Source: a virus
Strand: one strand, 5' to 3'
Virus record (IMG/VR): IMGVR_UViG_3300038701_001426
Span: 1 to 42,742 of that record
DNA length: 42,742 nucleotides
In this document: positions 38,852 through 42,742 of the stretch, in pieces
Numbering within the stretch: position 1 is the stretch's first letter
How the letters are laid out: the number at the start of each line of letters is the position of its first letter
Program-made: the position numbers and the translations under genes
Notes under the pieces: generated by a model
What the model saw: the letters and a program-made list of their open reading frames with translations, nothing else
Told to the model about the DNA's origin: nothing
Databases searched by the model: none

Positions 38852-39088
38852 ATGATGGGATTCTTTACCCCTCGCAAAAAGCTGCCGCAGTACGCCGTTA
38901 CGCTCGAACTGAACGGTAACCACGGCTATCGAACAGAGCCAGAGTTTCAGGTGGAAGACGGGACGGCAACCGTCCACGTTCGCGCCAGGTCATGGAATGA
39001 CGCCTACAAGCAGGCAACGAAACCCGATGTGCTTGGGAAACTGAAATTCTGGACGGCCCGTGTCGTTCGGATCGAGCGGGACCACTAG
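38852..39088 (+). CDS. hypothetical early protein
   Basis: 78 aa, beta-rich (YAVTLELNGNHGYRTEPEFQ). Start follows TAAACGAGCGA. Unknown. Confidence 0.65.
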   Translation: MMGFFTPRKKLPQYAVTLELNGNHGYRTEPEFQVEDGTATVHVRARSWNDAYKQATKPDVLGKLKFWTARVVRIERDH

Positions 39089-39099
39089 GGAGGAACCAG

Positions 39100-39273
39100 A
39101 TGGATATCCCGAGATACGCACCGGAAGCCATTCAAACGCTCGCAGCATCCCGCTGGACTCTCATGCTGGCAAAGATCTTCGGCGAGAAAATCATCGGCGA
39201 GGACAGAGGTTGCGTCGCGGTGATGTACCGATGGCGCGGCAAGACGTACCTGACCGAATTTGTGAGATCGTAG
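39100..39273 (+). CDS. 57-aa small protein
   Basis: ATG 39100 with GGGAGGAACC upstream. Helix then beta hairpin (GCVAVMYRWRGKTYLTEF). Unknown. Confidence 0.6.
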   Translation: MDIPRYAPEAIQTLAASRWTLMLAKIFGEKIIGEDRGCVAVMYRWRGKTYLTEFVRS

Positions 39274-39282
39274 GAGCGCGAC

Positions 39283-39465
39283 ATGGGGAATGTGACGAAT
39301 ATCGATGAACACCGCCCGCACCGGGTTTTCGAGGCAATCTGCGTCGATTGCTGCCATCGGTGGATCGCCGTCACACCCTCAGAAACAACACTGAAAGAAC
39401 TCGAATGTGCCGGATGCAGCCGCACCGGCACGGTCATCAACACCGGACAGGAGATAGAGACATGA
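39283..39465 (+). CDS. cassette gene 1, copy B: small CxxC protein
   Basis: 60 aa. Same opening as copy A (MGNVTNIDEHRPHRVFEAIC) with CVDC and CAGC pairs. The metal-site spacing is kept; loop residues differ. Overlaps the Acb2-like gene by 4 bp. Confidence 0.7.
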   Translation: MGNVTNIDEHRPHRVFEAICVDCCHRWIAVTPSETTLKELECAGCSRTGTVINTGQEIET

Positions 39466-39665
39466 CCGACAACGACCCAATGATGCAGTTTTTCGCTTAC
39501 GACCATCTGCCCGAACACCTGCAAGCGGTATCACGCCCGTATGGGGAACTCGCTGCCAGCGTGGTTGAAACGCTGCCGCGTAACCCCGAACGAACCGCCG
39601 CCCTGCGTAAATTGCTGGAAAGCAAAGACTGCGCCGTTCGCTCGCAGCTTTACAAGGACGCCTGA
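39462..39665 (+). CDS. cassette gene 2, copy B: Acb2-like helical hairpin protein
   Basis: 67 aa. Identical to copy A (35717) apart from residues 2-4, though about 20 synonymous differences separate the DNA. See copy A for the reasoning on anti-CBASS function. Both copies use their own ribosome site and sit in the same three-gene context. Confidence 0.5.
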   Translation: MTDNDPMMQFFAYDHLPEHLQAVSRPYGELAASVVETLPRNPERTAALRKLLESKDCAVRSQLYKDA

Positions 39666-39667
39666 GC

Positions 39668-39904
39668 ATGTCGGATGACCTCATGCAAAGTCTTGCCGGT
39701 GGGATAAACAAAATCCTGAACGGCGAGGCCAAGGCCGCCGACCGAAAAAACGGTTTCGTCTTGCTGACATTCCCATTCAATGCGCCGGAAGGCGCTCGGA
39801 CCAACTACGTCAGCAATGCCAACCGCGACGACATCATTGTTGCGCTGAAAGAGATCGTCGCACGGTTCGAAGGCCGCGCAATCGACACCGAAACAATCCA
39901 GTAA
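39668..39904 (+). CDS. cassette gene 3, copy B
   Basis: 78 aa, about three quarters identical to copy A (35923): 'GFVLLTFPFNAPEGARTNYV', 'ALKEIVARFEGRAIDTETIQ'. Unknown function. Confidence 0.7.
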   Translation: MSDDLMQSLAGGINKILNGEAKAADRKNGFVLLTFPFNAPEGARTNYVSNANRDDIIVALKEIVARFEGRAIDTETIQ

Positions 39905-39934
39905 ACGAGCCCTTTGCGGGCAGAAAGGAAGACC

Positions 39935-40114
39935 ATGAAATACCACGTAGAAGTTTTTTACCGTTTCAAGAAAAAGAAAACGGGCGTCTGTCTCGGAATG
40001 GAGGTCACGGCGGATAATCCTGACGATGCGATAGAGATCGCAAAAGATCAGTGTGTCGGGCCACGCTGGCCTTCGAGGATTTATTCTCACGCATCCGCAA
40101 CCGAGTCCAACTAG
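39935..40114 (+). CDS. 59-aa small protein
   Basis: ATG 39935 with AGAAAGGAAGACC upstream. 'YHVEVFYRFKKKKTGVCLGM' then a helix with 'DDAIEIAKDQC'. Two Cys. Unknown. Confidence 0.6.
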   Translation: MKYHVEVFYRFKKKKTGVCLGMEVTADNPDDAIEIAKDQCVGPRWPSRIYSHASATESN

Positions 40115-40131
40115 GGAGCTTCTAGAAACCC

Positions 40132-40410
40132 TTGGCTAAACGGCAACCGATATCATGGGCTGTGCAGGAATCCGGCTACAACCGGAGAACCCTGCAAGCC
40201 CTTGCGGCTGCCGGAAAAATACCCGGTGCCACGAAGCCCGCAGGACTATGGGTGTTTGACGTGGTAAAGTTCCGTGAGTGGATCAAGGCAGGGGAACCGA
40301 CGCAATGCCGGACGATAGAAACATTTTCCAGCGCGAGGGGATATGGTGGTATCAGCGAAAAATCAACGGCCAGCGAATACGACGAAGCCTACGAACGCGC
40401 TCTGTTATAG
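40132..40410 (+). CDS. excisionase-like HTH protein
   Basis: 92 aa starting at TTG. Residues 5-50 form an HTH ('VQESGYNRRTLQALAAAGKI') followed by a wing-like 'LWVFDVVKFREWIKAGE', as in MerR/Xis-like excisionases. The C-terminus overlaps the integrase start by 106 bp in another frame. Expected to bind attP and direct excision. TTG start probably limits its level. Confidence 0.7.
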   Translation: MAKRQPISWAVQESGYNRRTLQALAAAGKIPGATKPAGLWVFDVVKFREWIKAGEPTQCRTIETFSSARGYGGISEKSTASEYDEAYERALL

Positions 40411-41321
40411 AGGCCCGCAAACTCCGCGACGATCTCAACCGCCAGTACGACCGGTTTGCATTCGACGGAACCGAGCGGGTGACATGGAAACGCGCCGTCA
40501 CGGAATGGGCCAGACACGCGCCCTCACGCCTCAAGCCCCGATCGGTAGACCGGTACAAGATGTCCCTGCGGAAAATGCGCCCTATCCTGGACGACAAGTA
40601 CCTCGACGAAATCACCCGCAAGGTGATCGCCCGCGTTGCTCACCGGGAAGGGGTGTCGAACGCCACCCGCAAGCGCGATTTAACCGCCGTCTCGGACGTT
40701 CTCCGATTCGCCTGTGCGCAGGGCTGGCTTGATGAGAACGTTGCCCGCACATACGACCGGACGACCATCAGGGAGCGCCGTAGCCCGTTTGTGGAGCCAT
40801 CGGAGGATGACATCAAATGCCTGAAGGAAGCCGGGCCGGAAACATGGGCGGCGGCAATGGATTTTGCCCGCGCCAGCGGTATGCGGCAAGAGGAGATATT
40901 CAGCCTCGAATACACGCAGTTCCGGGACGACGGCATACAGATTACATCGACCAAGACCAACTCCCCGCGCATGGTGCCGTGGATGCCGGGCATGAGAGAG
41001 GCGATAGACAGCCTGCCGGCCCATATCGAAAGCCGGTTCGTGTTCTGGCATGGCAACGGCCAGCGGTATCACAACGTCGCATCGCAGTTCCTTCGGATCC
41101 GCAAACAGGCAAACAGGGACCGCGAGCGCCCTATCACGATCACGTTCCACGGCTTCCGGCACCTGTTCGCCATCGAATACCTGCGGAAACACGGACGGGA
41201 CCGCCTGCCGACGTTATCGCTTATCCTGGGGCATACCAGCGTAAAAACGACCGAGGGGTATCTCGGCTACGGGGCCACAATAGGGGCCACAGTAGACAGG
41301 GTGGATTTTGGATCACAGTGA
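40305..41321 (+). CDS. tyrosine integrase
   Basis: 338 aa from ATG 40305. Arg I in 'ARASGMRQEEIFSL', His-x-x-Arg in 'FHGFRHLFA', and 'LILGHTSVKTTEGYLGY' with the nucleophilic Tyr at the end. N-terminal arm-binding and core-binding domains occupy about residues 1-150. Catalyses recombination between attP and the host tRNA-Ser gene. The last 15 residues include GATIGAT, encoded by arm-site DNA (41271-41290). Confidence 0.93.
   Translation: MPDDRNIFQREGIWWYQRKINGQRIRRSLRTRSVIEARKLRDDLNRQYDRFAFDGTERVTWKRAVTEWARHAPSRLKPRSVDRYKMSLRKMRPILDDKYLDEITRKVIARVAHREGVSNATRKRDLTAVSDVLRFACAQGWLDENVARTYDRTTIRERRSPFVEPSEDDIKCLKEAGPETWAAAMDFARASGMRQEEIFSLEYTQFRDDGIQITSTKTNSPRMVPWMPGMREAIDSLPAHIESRFVFWHGNGQRYHNVASQFLRIRKQANRDRERPITITFHGFRHLFAIEYLRKHGRDRLPTLSLILGHTSVKTTEGYLGYGATIGATVDRVDFGSQ
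41271..41290 (+). repeat. att arm-site pair 1
   Basis: GGGGCCAC at 41271-41278 and 41283-41290: a tandem pair with 12-bp period, inside the 3' end of the integrase gene. Same spacing as pairs 2 and 3. Likely arm-type integrase binding sites. Confidence 0.75.
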
Positions 41322-41333
41322 ATGGAGACCGCT

Positions 41334-41531
41334 ATGGGAACGAAAGCAAACGGAGACACCGCCTTTTACACATTCGATGGCGACGCCCTGCGTGAACGCG
41401 ATAAGGGCATCCAGAACAAGGCCAGAAAGCAACGAGACCGCCTTTGGTGTGAGGCAGTCGTTAAGTCACTCGACACAGACGGAATCGAACTTGTGGTTTC
41501 TGAATTTAACCGACTTCGTGCGGGTCGCTAG
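41334..41531 (+). CDS. 65-aa protein beside the att site
   Basis: From ATG 41334 (GGAGACC upstream; an ATG four codons earlier is also possible). Basic-acidic helix (ALRERDKGIQNKARKQRDRL) and a short beta segment. Unknown. Confidence 0.65.
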   Translation: MGTKANGDTAFYTFDGDALRERDKGIQNKARKQRDRLWCEAVVKSLDTDGIELVVSEFNRLRAGR

Positions 41532-41587
41532 GAGGGATGTGAAACCCCTAAACATCTGGCATAGCGCCGGATAATCACCATATACAA

Positions 41588-41607
41588 GGGGCCACAAAAA
41601 GGGCCAC
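41588..41607 (+). repeat. att arm-site pair 2
   Basis: GGGGCCAC (41588-41595) and AGGGCCAC (41600-41607), same 12-bp period. Located in the intergenic part left of the core. Confidence 0.75.
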
Positions 41608-41666
41608 GCGTATACTGGTTTCAGGCTATATTCAGGAGGGGAATTCATGCAGAAAACGGCAGAATT

Positions 41667-41746
41667 TGGCGGAGAGAGAGGGATTCGAACCCTCGTCAGA
41701 ACTTACGCCCTGAACTGGTTTAGCAAACCAATATGCCATCCGGGCA
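41667..41746 (-). other. attP core: 3' part of tRNA-Ser(GCU)
   Basis: Minus strand carries CCA end (41669-41667), discriminator and acceptor 3' strand (41677-41670), T-arm GAGGG-TTCGAAT-CCCTC (41694-41678), long variable arm and an anticodon arm with GCT (41724-41722). The 5' acceptor strand (GGAGAGA) is absent, so this is not a complete tRNA. It is the identity segment that would replace the host gene's 3' end. It continues to the D-arm edge near 41746. Core attachment site by inference. Confidence 0.85.
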
Positions 41747-41769
41747 GAAGCCCTTTATATGCGCCGTTT

Positions 41770-42225
41770 ATGGCGGTTTTCCGCCGGTTTCGGGCCGCGC
41801 TGATTGCGCCAATAGCGTATGCAGGGCTGTTTTGCGGGGCCACAATAGGGGCCACAGCGGCGGACATGGCGAAAGTCCGGCAAATCAATGCCGGGGTCAA
41901 CCGATCGATCCATTACCGGCCCGATTACGGCGGGGATAAATGGTCGCTCACCGGGCGGTATGGCGATTGCGAGGATTACGCGCTGCGGAAAGTCATGATT
42001 CTGGCACGGCATGGCATCAAGGCCGAGATCGGCTATTATTTCCTGCCGGGTGGAATCGGCCACGCGATTGCAATCGTCGATGGCATGGCGCTTGATAACA
42101 GGTCAGACCGAATCGATACTGTTCCGACCCTGTACTGGCGCGGCGTTTTGAGAGGGAATGCGGTATGGACAACCCACGCGATGGGAAAGCCCGCGCCGGT
42201 TGTGAAATTTCGTGACGTGGAGTGA
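41770..42225 (+). CDS. transglutaminase-like cysteine peptidase (BTLCP-like), exported
   Basis: 151 aa from ATG 41770; a longer ORF start runs through the att core and is rejected. Residues 1-30 form a signal peptide (FRAALIAPIAYAGLFCGATI). The mature part has the family signature 'GDCEDYALRKVMIL' (Cys), 'GHAIAIVDG' (His) and a following Asp. BTLCP proteins in phages cut peptides or amides; cell-envelope action (lysis or entry) is likely given the signal peptide. The signal sequence's GATIGAT is encoded by arm-site pair 3. Confidence 0.8.
   Translation: MAVFRRFRAALIAPIAYAGLFCGATIGATAADMAKVRQINAGVNRSIHYRPDYGGDKWSLTGRYGDCEDYALRKVMILARHGIKAEIGYYFLPGGIGHAIAIVDGMALDNRSDRIDTVPTLYWRGVLRGNAVWTTHAMGKPAPVVKFRDVE
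41836..41855 (+). repeat. att arm-site pair 3
   Basis: GGGGCCAC at 41836-41843 and 41848-41855. The 20-bp unit and 3 nt around it are the same as pair 1. It lies on the other side of the core (P' arm), inside the peptidase signal sequence. Confidence 0.75.
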
Positions 42226-42231
42226 GTGAAA

Positions 42232-42600
42232 ATGGGAATGTTCGATAACCTGGTAGCCGAATGCGAATTGCCTGCAATCGGCAATACCCCTCGCGTTTTC
42301 CAGACAAAGGACACGCCGGCGCAATGGCTCGATACATACAAAATCGATGCAGACGGGCTGCTATGGCACGAGGTTTACGACATCGAAGACCGATCCGATC
42401 CAAAGGCGGATGGGTTAAAAAGCATGGTCGGGTCGATGACGCGTGTAAACAAGAGGTGGGTGCGGGAGAGCGGCTTCACAGGTGAGATTGTTTTCTACAC
42501 CTTCGCCGACGAAAAGCGACAGGACGGCTGGCTTGAATACTCCGCCTATATCACGGATGGGGAATTGGTCGCGATGAACTTGATAAGAAACGAGGCTTGA
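42232..42600 (+). CDS. conserved small phage protein
   Basis: 122 aa from ATG 42232 (another ATG two codons on; GTG at 42226). 'GMFDNLVAECELP' ... 'FQTKDTPAQWLDTYKI' ... 'DGLLWHEVYDIE' is a recurrent phage protein pattern. Cytosolic, unknown function. Confidence 0.75.
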   Translation: MGMFDNLVAECELPAIGNTPRVFQTKDTPAQWLDTYKIDADGLLWHEVYDIEDRSDPKADGLKSMVGSMTRVNKRWVRESGFTGEIVFYTFADEKRQDGWLEYSAYITDGELVAMNLIRNEA

Positions 42601-42605
42601 AAGGC

Positions 42606-42742
42606 TTACCGCCCAACGCCGCGCCACTTGTCCATCGACCGCGCCCCCGTGTAGCCGAGATACCCGGCGCCGAACAGCCACCACAGGCTTTCCGGGATCG
42701 CCTGCAACAGATTGGTCAGGTTGCTGGCCGCCGTCGCCACGT
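42606..42742 (-). CDS. holin C-terminus, 3TM/GTA-like (N-terminus beyond window)
   Basis: 45 codons seen, reading leftward from beyond the window edge to a TAA at 42608-42606. 'IPESLWWLFGAGYLGYTGAR' and 'SMDKWRG' match the last membrane helix and closing motif of the GTA-type three-helix holins. Holins trigger the timing of lysis. Opposite strand to the neighbouring peptidase; the two genes converge with a 5-nt gap. Confidence 0.7.
   Translation of the reverse strand, partial: VATAASNLTNLLQAIPESLWWLFGAGYLGYTGARSMDKWRGVGR

Larger units (their letters stand above)
39283..39904 (+). repeat. duplicated three-gene cassette, copy B
   Basis: Second copy of the gene order at 35539-36159. It ends in the same TAAACGAG junction as copy A. 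Between the copies lie eleven unrelated small genes, so this is not a simple tandem duplication. Confidence 0.85.

Noticed and set aside
41647-41769. N-terminal extension of the transglutaminase-like protein
   Set aside because: It would translate the tRNA-derived att core; the signal peptide starts cleanly at 41770.
1-42742. CRISPR array or insertion sequence
   Set aside because: No regularly spaced repeats of array type and no transposase gene seen.

Overview
The window is most of a temperate, short-tailed (podovirus-type) phage genome. The head-tail genes are T7/P22-like: a T7-type portal, a scaffold, a capsid protein, a tail tubular A-like adaptor, a large 'stabilisation' tail protein and internal-virion-like proteins. 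They are combined with a lambda-like lysogeny module (S24 repressor, Cro-like protein, excisionase-like protein, tyrosine integrase, tRNA-derived att site). Base composition, gene families and the tRNA-Ser(GCU) 3' part in the att site suggest an alphaproteobacterial host; this is inference. The att site has phage genes on both sides and lacks the 5' half of the tRNA. It therefore looks like attP of a free phage, not a prophage end. Both window ends cut through genes (an internal virion protein on the left, a holin on the right).

Layout. 1-18.2 kb (minus strand): late genes, read leftward from small genes and tail/fibre-like proteins at 16-18 kb, through terS, terL, portal accessory genes, portal, scaffold, capsid and tail proteins to an internal virion protein. 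18.2-18.6 kb: a terminator and an AT-rich stretch that look like the late control point. 18.6-26.5 kb (minus strand): the early-left operon, from Cro through a CII-like protein, a DNA adenine methyltransferase, a RuvC-like resolvase, a DnaA domain IV-like protein and a replication initiator with a lambda-O-style internal origin, to small membrane and zinc proteins and a possible late regulator. 26.5-27.3 kb: the immunity region, with four 15-bp operators in two pairs of identical 33-bp spacing around the repressor gene. 27.3-40.1 kb (plus strand): the early-right operon, a Rad52-like recombination block followed by about 40 very small, tightly packed genes. These include a duplicated three-gene cassette whose middle member resembles Acb2-type anti-CBASS helical hairpins. 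40.1-42.7 kb: excisionase-like gene, integrase, att site with three pairs of arm-type repeats, a transglutaminase-like cysteine peptidase, and the end of a holin on the opposite strand.

Most genes are joined by ATGA/TGATG-type overlaps, so the two arms read as two long polycistronic units leaving the immunity region in opposite directions. The points most worth a second look are: two non-coding loci (about 16.0 and 25.1 kb) packed with tRNA-T-arm-like hairpins and long inverted repeats; the nested proline-rich gene at 19.5 kb; the paired-operator architecture; the att arm sites embedded in two coding sequences; and the duplicated candidate anti-CBASS cassette.
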